Assembly: GCF_000293865.2 (NCBI RefSeq) | Contig: NZ_ALKN02000005.1 | Location: 1-64,000 of the forward strand | DNA: 64,000 nucleotides | Direction: 5' to 3' | From: Limnohabitans sp. Rim28 | Lineage (GTDB): Bacteria > Pseudomonadota > Gammaproteobacteria > Burkholderiales > Burkholderiaceae_C | Shown here: positions 53,148-63,980 of the stretch, in pieces | Numbering within the stretch: position 1 is the stretch's first letter | How the letters are laid out: every line of letters starts with the position of its first letter | The notes under the pieces: generated by a model | What the model was told of the DNA's origin: nothing | Seen by the model: only the letters and a program-made list of their open reading frames with translations | Database searches by the model: none | Position numbers and translations under genes: made by a program

Positions 53148-54149
53148 TCAGCCGGGTCGGATCTGGCCTTTGATGACCACGTCTTTCCAGCGGGCTTGTT
53201 CGCGTGCCACGTAGGCGCCGTACTCGGCAGGCGTGCCGCCACCGGCAATGGCGCTTTCGGCGGCGTTTTGCGCAATGACCTCGGGCGACTTGACGGCCTT
53301 GGCGCACTCTTGTTGCAGCCGGTTGATGATCTCTGGCGGCGTGCCGGCGCGGGCGTGGATGCCGTACCACTGCACGGTTTCAAAGTCTTTGTAGCCACCT
53401 TCCATGACGGTGGGGACGTCGGGCAGCACCGGAATGCGTTCGGTGGTGCCTGTGGCAATGCAGCGCAAAACACCGCTCTTGATGTGCGGCAAAAGAGCCG
53501 GTGTGCCTGCAGACATCAGTTGAATGCGACCCGCCAGCACGTCGTTCAGCGCGGGGCCTGTGCCGCGGTAGGGGATGTGCGTGATGAACATGCCGGTGGC
53601 CAGTTTGAGCGCTTCCATGGCCAGGTGACCTGCGCTGGCGTTGCCGGCCGATGCGTAGTTGAGCTGACCGGGGCGCGCGCGGACGTAGGCGACCAAGGAC
53701 TTCATGTCGGTCACGGGCACGTCTTTGTGCACCACAAACAGGCTGGGCACGCGTGACAGCAAAGTCACGGGCACAAAGTCTTTGTTCACGTCGTAGCCGC
53801 TGTCGGGGTAGATCAGGGGGTTGACCGCCATCAGGCCGATGTGGCTCATGACGATGGTGTAGCCGTCGGCTGGTGCGCGGAGCATCTCTTGCATGGCGGG
53901 TACACCACCGCCGCCGCCCTTGTTGTCAATGACAAAAGACACCCCCATTTGCTTGGTCAACTGGGCCGCAATGCCACGGGCCACGATGCTGGAAGTGCCG
54001 CCGGGGGCGAACGGAATGATCCAACGGATAGGCTTACTGGGCCAGGCAGATTGGGCGTGGCCCGAAACGCCGGTTGCGGCCAGACCGGCTGCGCCCATCC
54101 ATTTGAGGTAGTCGCGTCTTTGGATGGGGGAGGAGTCGTTGGAATGCAT
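53148..54149 (-). CDS. tricarboxylate transporter receptor (Bug/TctC), downstream copy
   Basis: 333 residues. A Tat-like start (QRRDYLKWMGAAGLAATGVSGHAQS) precedes WPSKPIRWIIPFAPGGTSSIVAR, the Bug hallmark. Second binding protein of the tct locus, 93 bp after tctA on the same strand. An AT-rich stretch (54150-54242) before it could hold its own promoter. Ends 52 bp before a strong terminator. Confidence 0.92.
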   Translation of the reverse strand: MHSNDSSPIQRRDYLKWMGAAGLAATGVSGHAQSAWPSKPIRWIIPFAPGGTSSIVARGIAAQLTKQMGVSFVIDNKGGGGGVPAMQEMLRAPADGYTIVMSHIGLMAVNPLIYPDSGYDVNKDFVPVTLLSRVPSLFVVHKDVPVTDMKSLVAYVRARPGQLNYASAGNASAGHLAMEALKLATGMFITHIPYRGTGPALNDVLAGRIQLMSAGTPALLPHIKSGVLRCIATGTTERIPVLPDVPTVMEGGYKDFETVQWYGIHARAGTPPEIINRLQQECAKAVKSPEVIAQNAAESAIAGGGTPAEYGAYVAREQARWKDVVIKGQIRPG

Positions 54150-54242
54150 AGCGGTTGTCTTGGAATTGATTGAAATAACGAAGTTATCGATGAAACCAAA
54201 AAAAAAATGGTTTTGATAGAGGGATATTACGTATCAAAAGGC

Positions 54243-55745
54243 CTACTGTAAGTCGGTTTTTCTAATGCGAACTTGTCGCCACAGTGTTGGCGCCACCAAG
54301 AGCAACAAAGACACCGCCATCAGACTGCCCGATAAAGGCCGCGTGAAGAAGGTGGACCATTCACCTTGGCTGATGGTCAGTGCCTGGCGCATGGACTGCT
54401 CGGCCATGGGGGCCAGGATCAGACCGACGATGAGCGGTGCAGCCGGAAAGTCGAAGCGCCGCATCAAGTAACCCAGCAGGCCAAAGACAAACAGCATGCC
54501 GACATTGAAGACCGAGTTGCCAGCGCCATAAACGCCAGCCGTCGAGATGACGATGATGCCCGCGTACAACCAGGGCGGGGGGATCTTGAGCAGCTTGACC
54601 CACAGGCTGACCAAGGGCAAATTCAAGACCAACAAGATCACGTTGCCAATGTAAAGACTGGCGATCAGAGTCCACACCAATCCGCCTTGCTGGCTGAAAA
54701 GTTGAGGTCCGGTCTGGATGCCATAGCCTTCAAAGGCCGACAGCATGATGGCGGCGGTGGCCGATGTGGGGATGCCCAGAGTGAGCAAAGGCATGAGCAC
54801 ACCCGCGGCTGCAGCGTTGTTGGCGGCCTCAGGCCCTGCCACCCCTTCGATGGCGCCGTGGCCAAATTCTTCAGGGTGTTTGGAGAGTTTTTTCTCGGTG
54901 TAATAAGACAGCAGCGTGGGCAGCTCGGCCCCGCCTGCGGGCATGGCACCGATCGGAAAGCCGAAAAACGCGCCCCGGAACCAGGCCTTCCAGGAGCGGC
55001 CCCAGTCTTTTTTGCTCATCCACAAGCTGCCCGAAAGCCGCATGACTTCGCCACCTTTGGACTCGCGCCCTTGCCAGGCCAGGTACAGCGCTTCGCCCAC
55101 AGCAAACAAGCCTACCGCGGCCACGGTGACTTCGATGCCGTCGAGCAGTTCGGGTCTGCCAAAGGTGAAGCGCGGCTGGCCGGTTTGCAGGTCGACGCCG
55201 ATCATGCCCAGCAGCAAGCCCAGGCTGAGGGCCACCAGACCGCGCAGCATCGAGTTGCCCAGCACGGCGGACACGGCCACCAGCGACAGCACCATGAGGC
55301 TGAAATATTCGGCGGGGCCAAAGGCCAGGGCGGCATCGACCACCAGGGGTGCAAAAAAGGTGAGTGCCAGTGTGCCGATGGTGCCGGCCACAAAGCTGCC
55401 GATGGCGGCGGTGGCCAGGGCTTGGCCGGCGCGCCCACTGCGGGCCATTTTGTTGCCTTCCAAAGCGGTGACCACCGCTGCCGATTCACCCGGGGTGTTG
55501 AGCAAGATGGAGGTGGTAGAGCCACCATAGGCTGCGCCATAGTAGATGCCGGCAAACATGACGAACATGCTGGTGGCGGGCACATGGTAGGTCAGGGGCA
55601 GCAGCAAGGCGATGGTCAGTGCCGGGCCAATGCCCGGCAACACGCCCACCAGCGTGCCGACAAAGCAGCCAATGAAACCCCACATCAGGGTGGTGGGTTG
55701 CAAGGCAATGGCAAAGCCACCCATCAGGGCGTCAAAAGCTTCCAT
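54243..55745 (-). CDS. tctA: tripartite tricarboxylate transporter large permease TctA
   Basis: 500 residues, about 12 membrane helices. The conserved Gly-rich N-terminal segment [22 protein letters not shown] (in part) and [20 protein letters not shown] are family signatures. It moves citrate or related carboxylates using the ion gradient, with TctB and a Bug receptor. Follows tctB by 12 bp. Confidence 0.95.
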   Translation of the reverse strand: MEAFDALMGGFAIALQPTTLMWGFIGCFVGTLVGVLPGIGPALTIALLLPLTYHVPATSMFVMFAGIYYGAAYGGSTTSILLNTPGESAAVVTALEGNKMARSGRAGQALATAAIGSFVAGTIGTLALTFFAPLVVDAALAFGPAEYFSLMVLSLVAVSAVLGNSMLRGLVALSLGLLLGMIGVDLQTGQPRFTFGRPELLDGIEVTVAAVGLFAVGEALYLAWQGRESKGGEVMRLSGSLWMSKKDWGRSWKAWFRGAFFGFPIGAMPAGGAELPTLLSYYTEKKLSKHPEEFGHGAIEGVAGPEAANNAAAAGVLMPLLTLGIPTSATAAIMLSAFEGYGIQTGPQLFSQQGGLVWTLIASLYIGNVILLVLNLPLVSLWVKLLKIPPPWLYAGIIVISTAGVYGAGNSVFNVGMLFVFGLLGYLMRRFDFPAAPLIVGLILAPMAEQSMRQALTISQGEWSTFFTRPLSGSLMAVSLLLLVAPTLWRQVRIRKTDLQ

Positions 55746-55757
55746 GGGGTATCCGAT

Positions 55758-56222
55758 TCAAATGAGCCAGGGCAGGGCAGGGCCCAGGCCGACACCGAGC
55801 AAGCGGGCAAACACAAACCAGAACACGCTGGCAATCAGGCCGCACACGAGCAGTGACTTGCCATTGAAAGGGGCGTCAAAAGCACGGGCAATGCACATGC
55901 CGCACAAGGTGCCCGGCAACACAAAACCCATGGGGATGACCAACACGATGAAGGCCACCCCACCGCCCAACAAGCTGAGCAGGCGGGTGCTGGCGCCGGG
56001 CAAGGCTTCTTGCCCGGCTTCCTGGCTCAAGTCCACCTGATGGCCGCGCCAGGCGCTCAAGCCGTACAGAAACGCGACCAGGGTCAGCCCCGCCACGATG
56101 GCGGCCGGGGCCAGCACCGGGCCCACGGTCATCTGCATCAGCGATTGCGGAATGACCGTGAGCTGCCATGCGGCGACACCGCAGACGGCCAACAGCAACA
56201 AGGCCAGGCGCAATGGCGTCAT
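55758..56222 (-). CDS. tctB: tripartite tricarboxylate transporter small permease TctB
   Basis: 154 residues with four membrane helices (LALLLLAVCGVAAWQL at the N-terminus; LLSLLGGGVAFIVLVIPMGFVLP; SLLVCGLIASVFWFVFARLLGV). Overlaps the upstream tctC stop by 4 bp, so translation is coupled. Confidence 0.92.
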   Translation of the reverse strand: MTPLRLALLLLAVCGVAAWQLTVIPQSLMQMTVGPVLAPAAIVAGLTLVAFLYGLSAWRGHQVDLSQEAGQEALPGASTRLLSLLGGGVAFIVLVIPMGFVLPGTLCGMCIARAFDAPFNGKSLLVCGLIASVFWFVFARLLGVGLGPALPWLI

Positions 56223-57193
56223 GCCAGGCCCAGTTCTTTCATCAAGACTTCTTTGTCGGCAATGTCTTTGGCCAGATCGCGTTCAAAAGGGCGCTCGGTC
56301 ATGAAGGCATTGGTCCATTTGCGGGTTTCAAGTTCTTGTTTCCAGCCGGCCGATTGGGTCAGGCGGGTCACAAAGTCGATCAAGTTGTTGCGCTGTGCAT
56401 CGGTGATGCCGGGGGCTGCAAATACGCCGCGCCAGTTGGACTCGGAGACGTTGATGCCCAGTTCGTTCAAGGTGGGCACGTTGACGCCAGGGATGCGGCT
56501 CTTGCCCGAGACGGCCAGAGGGATCATCTTGCCCGCTTTGATTTGCTCTTCAAACTCGGAGTAGCCCGAAATGCCCGCCACCACTTGGTTGCCCAAAATG
56601 GCCGCGTTGGCGGGGCCGCCGCCTGCAAAGGCCACGTAAGCGGCTTCGCGCGGGTTTTTGCCCAGCGCTTTGATCAGCATGCCCAGGATCAGGTGGTCGG
56701 TACCGCCCGCGCTGCCACCGGCCACCGAGACGGCTTTGGGGTTGGCTTTGATGGCGGCTTCCAGCTCTTTCCAAGTTTTGATCTTGCCCGCTGCAGGCAC
56801 CACGATCACGCCGGCTTCTTCGGTCAGGCGTGCAATGGGCGTGACGTTTTTGATGGTCACGGGGCTCTTGTTGGCGATGCCTGCGCCGATCATGACCGAG
56901 CCACCCACCATCAGGATGTTGCCCTGGCCTTTGCGCTGGTTGACAAAGCGGGGCAGGCCCACCATGCCGCCCGCGCCGCCGACGTTTTCAAAGGCCATAT
57001 TGCCCACCAGGCCAGCAGCCTTGGCCGCGCGCTCGATGGCGCGTGCCGTGCCGTCCCAACCGCCACCGGGAGCCGCAGGCACAAACATGTTGAGCGTCTC
57101 GAACATGGGTTTGCCTTGTGCCCAAGCCGGCAGAGCCAGTGAGGCGCCTGTGGCAGCGCTGAAAGCCAGAAAATCGCGTTTGGAAATGTGCAT
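56219..57193 (-). CDS. tctC: tricarboxylate transporter receptor TctC (Bug family)
   Basis: 324 residues from ATG 57193, preceded by GGAG (GGAGACCTCC). Signal peptide MHISKRDFLAFSAATGASLALPAWAQG. FVPAAPGGGWDGTARAIERAAK is the ligand-binding start and GGAGGMVGLPRFVNQRKGQGN follows. First gene of tctC-tctB-tctA and closest in type to Salmonella TctC. Confidence 0.94.
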   Translation of the reverse strand: MHISKRDFLAFSAATGASLALPAWAQGKPMFETLNMFVPAAPGGGWDGTARAIERAAKAAGLVGNMAFENVGGAGGMVGLPRFVNQRKGQGNILMVGGSVMIGAGIANKSPVTIKNVTPIARLTEEAGVIVVPAAGKIKTWKELEAAIKANPKAVSVAGGSAGGTDHLILGMLIKALGKNPREAAYVAFAGGGPANAAILGNQVVAGISGYSEFEEQIKAGKMIPLAVSGKSRIPGVNVPTLNELGINVSESNWRGVFAAPGITDAQRNNLIDFVTRLTQSAGWKQELETRKWTNAFMTERPFERDLAKDIADKEVLMKELGLA

Positions 57194-57281
57194 GGAGGTC
57201 TCCTGTGTGAAAATAAAAACCACTGCCAAGGCCCATACCTTGCGCAGATGTCACGATTTTGGCGTTCAGCGCCTCACCAAG

Positions 57282-57308
57282 CTGTCAATCACCTGTCAAA
57301 GCTGTTCA
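57282..57308 (+). promoter_or_regulatory. Tandem CTGTCAA direct repeats before tctD
   Basis: CTGTCAA occurs at 57282 and 57293, an 11-bp spacing as in OmpR-family response-regulator sites, with a degenerate third copy CTGTTCA at 57302. They lie between the divergent tctC and tctD genes and reach the tctD start codon. Candidate TctD operator; no ribosome-binding site is seen there. Confidence 0.5.
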
Positions 57309-58025
57309 GTGAATACCCTCAAGCCGCGAATCCTGTTGGTGGAAGACACACCCGAAATTGCCTTGTGGTTGGGTACAGCCTTGCGCCAAGCGGGCATGGA
57401 GGTGGTCTTTGCCACCGATGGTTGGCAGGCCGATCTTTGTTTGCAAGCGGGGCACGGCATGGATGCGGTGTTGCTCGATTTGCAGTTGCCAGGTCAAGAC
57501 GGTTTGGCTGTTTTGCAAGCGCTGCGCGCACGGGGCGACACTGTGCCGGTGTTGATTTTGACGGCCCGCGCCAGTGTGCCGGATCGGGTGTTGGGCCTGA
57601 ACATGGGTGCCGATGATTACCTGCCCAAGCCCTTTGACCTGAGTGAGTTGGAGGCGCGTTTGCAGGTGTTGTTGCGCCGGCAAGGCAAGTCCAAAGCAAG
57701 CAGTTTGCGTTGGGGCCCCGTGGAAATGGAGCCTGACAGTGCTGCGGTCTGGCTGCACGGCCAGCCTTTGGCGCTGACCAAACGTGAAGCCGCTGCGCTG
57801 CGGGTCTTGCTTGAATCACCCCAACGCGCCGTGAGCAAAGAACATTTGCACGCCGAAGTGTTTGTCGATGACAGCGCTGGCCTGGAAGCGGTGGAGGTCT
57901 TGATTTACCGCTTGCGAAAAAAAATCGAATCGACCGAGCCTTTGGCCAACGGGTCGTCGGGGGTGGCGATCACCACCTTTCGCGGCTTGGGATACATGCT
58001 GACCCCAGTGGCCACGCAGGTTTGA
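57309..58025 (+). CDS. tctD: TctD-like response regulator (OmpR family)
   Basis: 238 residues from GTG 57309. Receiver domain with acidic pocket LLVEDTPE, phospho-Asp in DAVLLDLQLPGQDG, Thr in LILTARAS and Lys in LPKPFD. C-terminal winged helix (LTKREAAALRVLLESPQRAVSKEHL, EVLIYRLRKKIE). It likely activates the divergent tctCBA operon when TctE senses a tricarboxylate. The GTG start lacks a ribosome-binding site and may be leaderless. Confidence 0.92.
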   Translation: MNTLKPRILLVEDTPEIALWLGTALRQAGMEVVFATDGWQADLCLQAGHGMDAVLLDLQLPGQDGLAVLQALRARGDTVPVLILTARASVPDRVLGLNMGADDYLPKPFDLSELEARLQVLLRRQGKSKASSLRWGPVEMEPDSAAVWLHGQPLALTKREAAALRVLLESPQRAVSKEHLHAEVFVDDSAGLEAVEVLIYRLRKKIESTEPLANGSSGVAITTFRGLGYMLTPVATQV

Positions 58026-58026
58026 T

Positions 58027-59454
58027 GTGAGCGCGGCTGCGTCTGAACGATCCGCCACAACGGCGTCCTTGCGTGGGCGTTTGTTGGCTTGGATTTTGGG
58101 TCCCCTGACGGCGCTCATCGCGCTGAACGCTTGGGTGGGTTATGGCCATGCGGTGCAGGCAGCCAACGAAGCCTATGACCGGTCTTTGTATTTGGCCGCC
58201 CGGACCTTGGCCGAAGAGTTGGTGTGGGTGGATGGACAAGCCCAACTCGAGTTGATGAAGGCGGCTGGCTATTTGTTTGAAAACCACACGGGCTCGCGTT
58301 TGTTTTACAAGCTCAGCACGGTGCAAGGGCAGTGGTTGGCAGGGTCCCGTGATTTGCCCTCTTTGCCCGAACGCCAAGAAGCTTCGGTTCAATTTTTTGC
58401 CTTGGTGCGTTTTGGGGATGGTCATTACTTGGGACAGCCCGTCCGCTTGGTGCAGCTGACCCATGTCATGCCCGATGCGAGCTTGTCGGACCCGCTGATC
58501 CACATCACGGTGGCTGAGACCCGAGAGTCTCGCCAACAGATGATTCAGCGCATTTTGGGGGACACCCTGCGCAGCCAGGGCTTGTTGTTGCTGGCGGCGG
58601 CCTTGTTGGTGAATTGGGCGGTGGGTCGGGGGATTCGGCCTTTGGAGGCTTTCAGGCAGCAATGGGCGCAAAAACGCGACGACGATTTCTCACCCGTTCA
58701 TACGCCTGATTTGCCGCGAGAGCTGCGGCCTTTGATGGACACGCTCAACGCCTATGTGGACCGGTTGGGGCGTTTGATCGAGATCCGCAAGCGTTTTCTG
58801 GACAATGCTGCGCACCAGCTTCGCACGCCCTTGACGGTGCTCAAAACCCAGCTGAGTTTGGCCCAGCGCAATGTCGAACCCGATCAAGCGGGGGCTTTGT
58901 TGCTGGCGGCCCATCAAACCACCGAAGGGGCTGTGCGCTTGACCGAACAAATGCTGGCCTTGGCCCGTGTGGAGCATGCGCGCGAGATACACCCTGCTCA
59001 GTCGCTGGATCTGGTGCAGCTGGTGCGGCAGATCACCGAATCCCACGCGCTGGCCGCCCATCAGCGGGCTTGCGATCTGGGTTTTGATGCGCTGGTGCCA
59101 AGCTGCAAGGTGTCAGGTGTGGCTGTACTTTTGCAAGAAGCGGTGGCCAACTTGATTGACAACGCTTTGAACCATTGCCCTGCGGGCGCGCACATCACGA
59201 CGCGTGTGGGGCCCGGTTGGGTGGAGGTGGAAGACGATGGCCCAGGGATTGCGCCAGAGCATCAGGCCCATGTTTGGGAGCGGTTTTACAGGGCGGCGCC
59301 TTCGGGTGTGGTGGGCAGTGGTTTGGGTTTGGCCATTGTGCGAGAAATCGCGCTCCAACACGGTGCGCAATGGCGCTTGCAAAGCCCTGTCCAAGAAGGC
59401 CGAGGGCTCGCCATTCGCCTGAGTTTCGTCAGCGAGATGCCAACGGGCATTTGA
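58027..59454 (+). CDS. tctE: TctE-like sensor histidine kinase
   Basis: 475 residues. Two membrane helices (near residues 17-38 and 180-200) enclose a periplasmic sensor (DUF2-type 2CSK-N) with LYLAARTLAEELVWVDGQ. H-box FLDNAAHQLRTPLTVL, N-box LQEAVANLIDNALNHC, and Gly-rich boxes VEDDGPGIAPEHQ and GSGLGLAIVREIA. It starts at a GTG one base after the tctD stop. Its 3' end overlaps the convergent ZorB-like gene by 26 bp. Confidence 0.93.
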   Translation: MSAAASERSATTASLRGRLLAWILGPLTALIALNAWVGYGHAVQAANEAYDRSLYLAARTLAEELVWVDGQAQLELMKAAGYLFENHTGSRLFYKLSTVQGQWLAGSRDLPSLPERQEASVQFFALVRFGDGHYLGQPVRLVQLTHVMPDASLSDPLIHITVAETRESRQQMIQRILGDTLRSQGLLLLAAALLVNWAVGRGIRPLEAFRQQWAQKRDDDFSPVHTPDLPRELRPLMDTLNAYVDRLGRLIEIRKRFLDNAAHQLRTPLTVLKTQLSLAQRNVEPDQAGALLLAAHQTTEGAVRLTEQMLALARVEHAREIHPAQSLDLVQLVRQITESHALAAHQRACDLGFDALVPSCKVSGVAVLLQEAVANLIDNALNHCPAGAHITTRVGPGWVEVEDDGPGIAPEHQAHVWERFYRAAPSGVVGSGLGLAIVREIALQHGAQWRLQSPVQEGRGLAIRLSFVSEMPTGI

Positions 59455-60175
59455 CGTCGTCGTCCCACGGAATGGACTTGGCCGGCACTGCCTCGCAAGC
59501 CCCAGATGGGCTGCAACTGGGATCGAGCTCTTTGAACTCCAGCCGGAGTTCCACGCGGCGACTCTTTTCGGGTTGGTTCAGGATGGCCGAATTGAATGAC
59601 GAGCCGCCCACAAAAAACAGGTCGCGCACGGCCTGACGGTCAGATTGACTGGGCGCTTTGGCTGCAGCGTCATCGAGCAAGACACACAGCACCCTTTGGG
59701 ACCGCGCCAGACTGAGATTGAGGTTGTAAAGGTAAGAGCCCTCAGGGCTGGCGTAACCCTCTAAAACGAAGCGTTTGAGCCACATCTGACAGGCGGGTGT
59801 GCGTGCGATGTCCAGCATTTTGGGCACGAAGTCACGCAAAAAATCAGCCCGTTGGGCATCCAGTTGGTGGCTGTCCTTGGGGAACTCGGCCAATGTGCCC
59901 AATTCAAGTGTTTGCCCACGCAGTTGAACGCCAGCCAATGACTTTTCTTGGGTCATTTGGGCGATGTCTTGAAGGCAGGTCGAAATGCCCTTGTCGCGCT
60001 GAGCCCGCTGGTCGTCTTGTTGACGTATGCCTTCGGTGACGCTGAGCAAGGCCACCGCCATGGCCACCAGGAACAGGACCATCAGTGCGGTCATCAAGTC
60101 AGAAAAAGAGATCCAAAAAGGTTTTTCTGCCTGGTCTTTGCGCCGTTTTGGCGGCGTTCGATGAGGGGCCAGCAT
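59429..60175 (-). CDS. ZorB-like OmpA/MotB-domain protein
   Basis: 248 residues. One membrane helix near residues 22-45, SFSDLMTALMVLFLVAMAVALL, whose Asp is the expected proton-binding residue of MotB/ZorB stators. A coiled stretch follows, then an OmpA-like peptidoglycan-binding domain (FVLEGYASPEGSYLYNLNLSLARSQRVL and SRRVELRLEF). With the upstream MotA/ExbB-like protein it should form a proton-driven stator. Similar to ZorB of Zorya anti-phage systems, but no zorC, zorD or zorE is nearby. Confidence 0.8.
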   Translation of the reverse strand: MLAPHRTPPKRRKDQAEKPFWISFSDLMTALMVLFLVAMAVALLSVTEGIRQQDDQRAQRDKGISTCLQDIAQMTQEKSLAGVQLRGQTLELGTLAEFPKDSHQLDAQRADFLRDFVPKMLDIARTPACQMWLKRFVLEGYASPEGSYLYNLNLSLARSQRVLCVLLDDAAAKAPSQSDRQAVRDLFFVGGSSFNSAILNQPEKSRRVELRLEFKELDPSCSPSGACEAVPAKSIPWDDDVKCPLASR

Positions 60176-60181
60176 GCGGGT

Positions 60182-61141
60182 TCAGCGCGAGCGAGCAGCA
60201 GGGGAGGCACTGCGCAACTGTTGCAAAATTTTGTGTGACAAGCTGGCTTGCATCTCTGTCGCCAGTGTGAGCCTTTCAAGCTGCTGCAAGCCGGCATGGG
60301 GGGTGAAAAGGGTGTCCAGTTGTTGTTGGAGTTGCTCGACTTGTAAATAGCGGCTGGTCAACAGAGATTTTTCAAGCCATGTGAACACCATGGCCAAAGT
60401 GATGGCCAAGGCAGAGACCAAAAAAGCGTGGCCAACGGTTTGCACCAATTGGCTCAATTCGGTTTGAACTTGTGCAGGGTTGGAGACATCGAAGCCGATC
60501 AGACCTGCAATCAAGCCGGTGAAGGTGCCGATGATGCCCACGCCCGTCAAAATGCCGGGCATGTGGGCAAAGAAATGGGTTTGAAGCGGTGAGTCCACCA
60601 AGGCTTGCTCGGTGAAAAAGTTTTCGGCGTGGCTGATGGCTTGCCACTGCCCCGCACTCGTTTGTTGGGCAGATTCGAGGCGTTGCAGGGCCTCTACAGC
60701 TTGGTTGTATTCGGTCCAGAGCGCAGCCATTTGCGTGTCGGATTGGGCGAGGTGCTCAATGTCTGCAAGGTCCAGGCGTCCTCCGTCAGAGCTCATGTTC
60801 ATGTGTGCAAAAAAAGCGCGAGACAAATGGCTGGCACGTTGCCTGGCTGCCCCGATGGGCCCCGTATCGGCGCTTTGCCATAGCGGCTGAAGGCTGCTCG
60901 CATACTGCTGCCAAGCATGCTTCAAGGCGGGCGTGGTCATGGCGGCTTGTTGAATTTCTGACAAATCAATGTGGGCGCCTGTTTCTTGGGGCGTCAGAGA
61001 AGCCAATTGGGAGACGGCTCTGGCCAACTGGTCTTTGAGGCGCATGGCAGGCAAGACAAAGTGAAAGGCGCAGTGCAGCCCGATCCACACAATCACACCG
61101 GTCACGGTCCATAAATGCCAGTAGTTTGCGAGGTGATTCAT
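60182..61141 (-). CDS. ZorA-like MotA/TolQ/ExbB proton channel protein
   Basis: About 319 residues from ATG 61141 (a TTG at 61234 is in frame but unlikely). First helix LWTVTGVIVWIGLHCAFHFVL, then a long cytoplasmic stretch, and two helices: HMPGILTGVGIIGTFTGLIAGLIGF (ZorA/MotA channel helix with GTFTGL) and HAFLVSALAITLAMVFTWLEKSLL. The C-terminal tail after the last helix is only about 55 residues, whereas Zorya ZorA proteins have very long helical tails. Six bp before the ZorB-like gene. The role (defence, envelope energetics) is not known. Confidence 0.78.
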   Translation of the reverse strand: MNHLANYWHLWTVTGVIVWIGLHCAFHFVLPAMRLKDQLARAVSQLASLTPQETGAHIDLSEIQQAAMTTPALKHAWQQYASSLQPLWQSADTGPIGAARQRASHLSRAFFAHMNMSSDGGRLDLADIEHLAQSDTQMAALWTEYNQAVEALQRLESAQQTSAGQWQAISHAENFFTEQALVDSPLQTHFFAHMPGILTGVGIIGTFTGLIAGLIGFDVSNPAQVQTELSQLVQTVGHAFLVSALAITLAMVFTWLEKSLLTSRYLQVEQLQQQLDTLFTPHAGLQQLERLTLATEMQASLSHKILQQLRSASPAARSR

Positions 61142-61276
61142 CAGGTCGAAATGGTTGTGGGTGAGTCTGTGAGGTTGTTTCAGTCTAGCAAAGACCGCGT
61201 GCAAAGTCCGACGTTGCTGCGGGGTGGCTGCCAAACCTTCCCTATTTAGAGAGCCTCTGAGCTAGAATATCGTCTT

Positions 61277-61362
61277 CCGAGGAGCGTTGCAGCGCCCCCT
61301 GACTTGTCATCAAGTCGGCAGCGGGGCGTGAGGCTCGGAACACTTCAACAGCAACGACGCTC
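61277..61362 (+). promoter_or_regulatory. SAH riboswitch of ahcY
   Basis: The conserved SAH-riboswitch parts are present in order: CCGAGGAGCG at 61277, GAGGCTCGG near 61330-61338 closing the first stem (pairs with CCGAG), and AACGACGCTC at 61353-61362 forming the pseudoknot with GAGCGTTG. It binds S-adenosylhomocysteine and turns on ahcY. A TAGAAT -10 box lies at 61263-61268, so the riboswitch starts near the transcript 5' end. Confidence 0.9.
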
Positions 61363-61451
61363 ATCCACTTGACGTGTGGTGAGCCTGTTTTTCCAAATTC
61401 AGTGTTCATGGTCACGCTTGTGGTTTATTCACCTTGCTTGGAGCTTTTCTC

Positions 61452-62885
<1,434 letters not shown>

Positions 62886-62974
62886 GCCCTGATCGTCAGC
62901 AGGCTGAGCCCAGCAGGGTTGGGCTTGCGATGATTTGGAGCCTTTTGTCGCTGGCCTGTAAGCGAATGCGGGTG

Positions 62975-63002
62975 GCCTGCCAAAACTCAGTTTCTGGCAG
63001 GC
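62975..63002. other. Hairpin between ahcY and tlyA
   Basis: GCCTGCCA (62975-62982), 12-nt loop, TGGCAGGC (62995-63002). No T run follows. It may protect or partially terminate the ahcY message in the 229-bp gap before tlyA. Confidence 0.45.
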
Positions 63003-63114
63003 TGTTTGCATGTGGCGACTGCCATGGAGGTCGGTGCTCAGGTTGCTGACACCCGCTTTTGATGGCTGTGCTGATCACGGCCTTTTTATACCTCGTTTGA
63101 CCGAACTCCACCGC

Positions 63115-63963
63115 ATGCGCATTGACCAACTTCTCGTCGAACGTGGCTTGGCCGCGTCTCGCTCTCAGGCTCAGCGACTGATCGCCGGAGGCGTGAAGTG
63201 GCAGCAGCCCGACGGGAATTGGCGCAGCGTCGTCAAAAACCGTGACGAAGTGCCTGAAAACGCCGCCTTGGTGTTGCTGGACGATGCCGAGTCGCGTTAT
63301 GTGTCGCGTGGCGGCCTCAAGCTCGAAGGGGCTTTGAAGGCCACGGGTGTGCATGTCGACGGTTTGCGTTGCTTGGATGTGGGCCAAAGCACGGGCGGTT
63401 TCACCGACTGTTTGTTGCAGCATGGCGCGGCCGAGGTGGTGGGCATCGACGTGGGCCATGCCCAGGTGCACCCGCGCATCCGCCAAGACGAGCGTGTGGT
63501 GTGCATCGAGGGTGTGAATGCCCGCGAGTTGGTGCCCGGTGACGAACGCGTGCCCGATGCGCTGGAAGGCTTTGACCTGGTGGTGGGTGATGTGTCTTTC
63601 ATCTCGCTCACACTGGTGCTGCCGGGTGTGGTGCATTTGCTCAAACCCACGGGCCAGTTGCTGATGCTGGTGAAACCCCAGTTTGAGTTGCAGCCAGGCC
63701 AAGTGGGCAAAGGGGGCATTGTGAAAGACGACACGCATTTCCCGTTCATCGAAAACCGTGTGCGCACGGCATTGACCGAATTGGGCATGAAAGTGACGGC
63801 ATGGCTCGACAGCCCGATTGCGGGCGGAGACGGCAACCACGAGTTTTTTGTACAGGCCTGTTGGCCTGACCCTGCCGCAGTGTTGCCTGCGCGAGCGCAA
63901 ACGCGTGTGGCCCATGAGGCCGATCTGGCCGCCAAGGCGGATGCCTTGGCCAACGACTATTGA
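63115..63963 (+). CDS. tlyA: TlyA family rRNA (cytidine-2'-O)-methyltransferase
   Basis: 282 residues. An N-terminal S4 RNA-binding domain (MRIDQLLVERGLAASRSQAQRLI) and an FtsJ-like SAM-dependent methyltransferase (LDVGQSTGGFTDCLLQHGA, DVSFISLTLVLP, LVKPQFEL). It probably methylates ribose C in rRNA. It lies between ahcY and metF, i.e. in the SAM-recycling transcript. ATG 63115 chosen as the first codon of the conserved S4 domain. Confidence 0.9.
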   Translation: MRIDQLLVERGLAASRSQAQRLIAGGVKWQQPDGNWRSVVKNRDEVPENAALVLLDDAESRYVSRGGLKLEGALKATGVHVDGLRCLDVGQSTGGFTDCLLQHGAAEVVGIDVGHAQVHPRIRQDERVVCIEGVNARELVPGDERVPDALEGFDLVVGDVSFISLTLVLPGVVHLLKPTGQLLMLVKPQFELQPGQVGKGGIVKDDTHFPFIENRVRTALTELGMKVTAWLDSPIAGGDGNHEFFVQACWPDPAAVLPARAQTRVAHEADLAAKADALANDY

Positions 63964-63980
63964 TTTTGGAAGGTGTTGTG

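Noticed and set aside
54366..55856. 496-codon plus-strand frame opposite tctA
   Set aside because: Low-complexity Gln/His/Gly product, characteristic of antisense frames in GC-rich membrane-protein genes.
59429..61141. Complete Zorya defence system
   Set aside because: Only ZorA- and ZorB-like genes are present; no helicase, nuclease or EH-signature partner within the window, and ZorA is far shorter than usual. Reported as an orphan pair instead.
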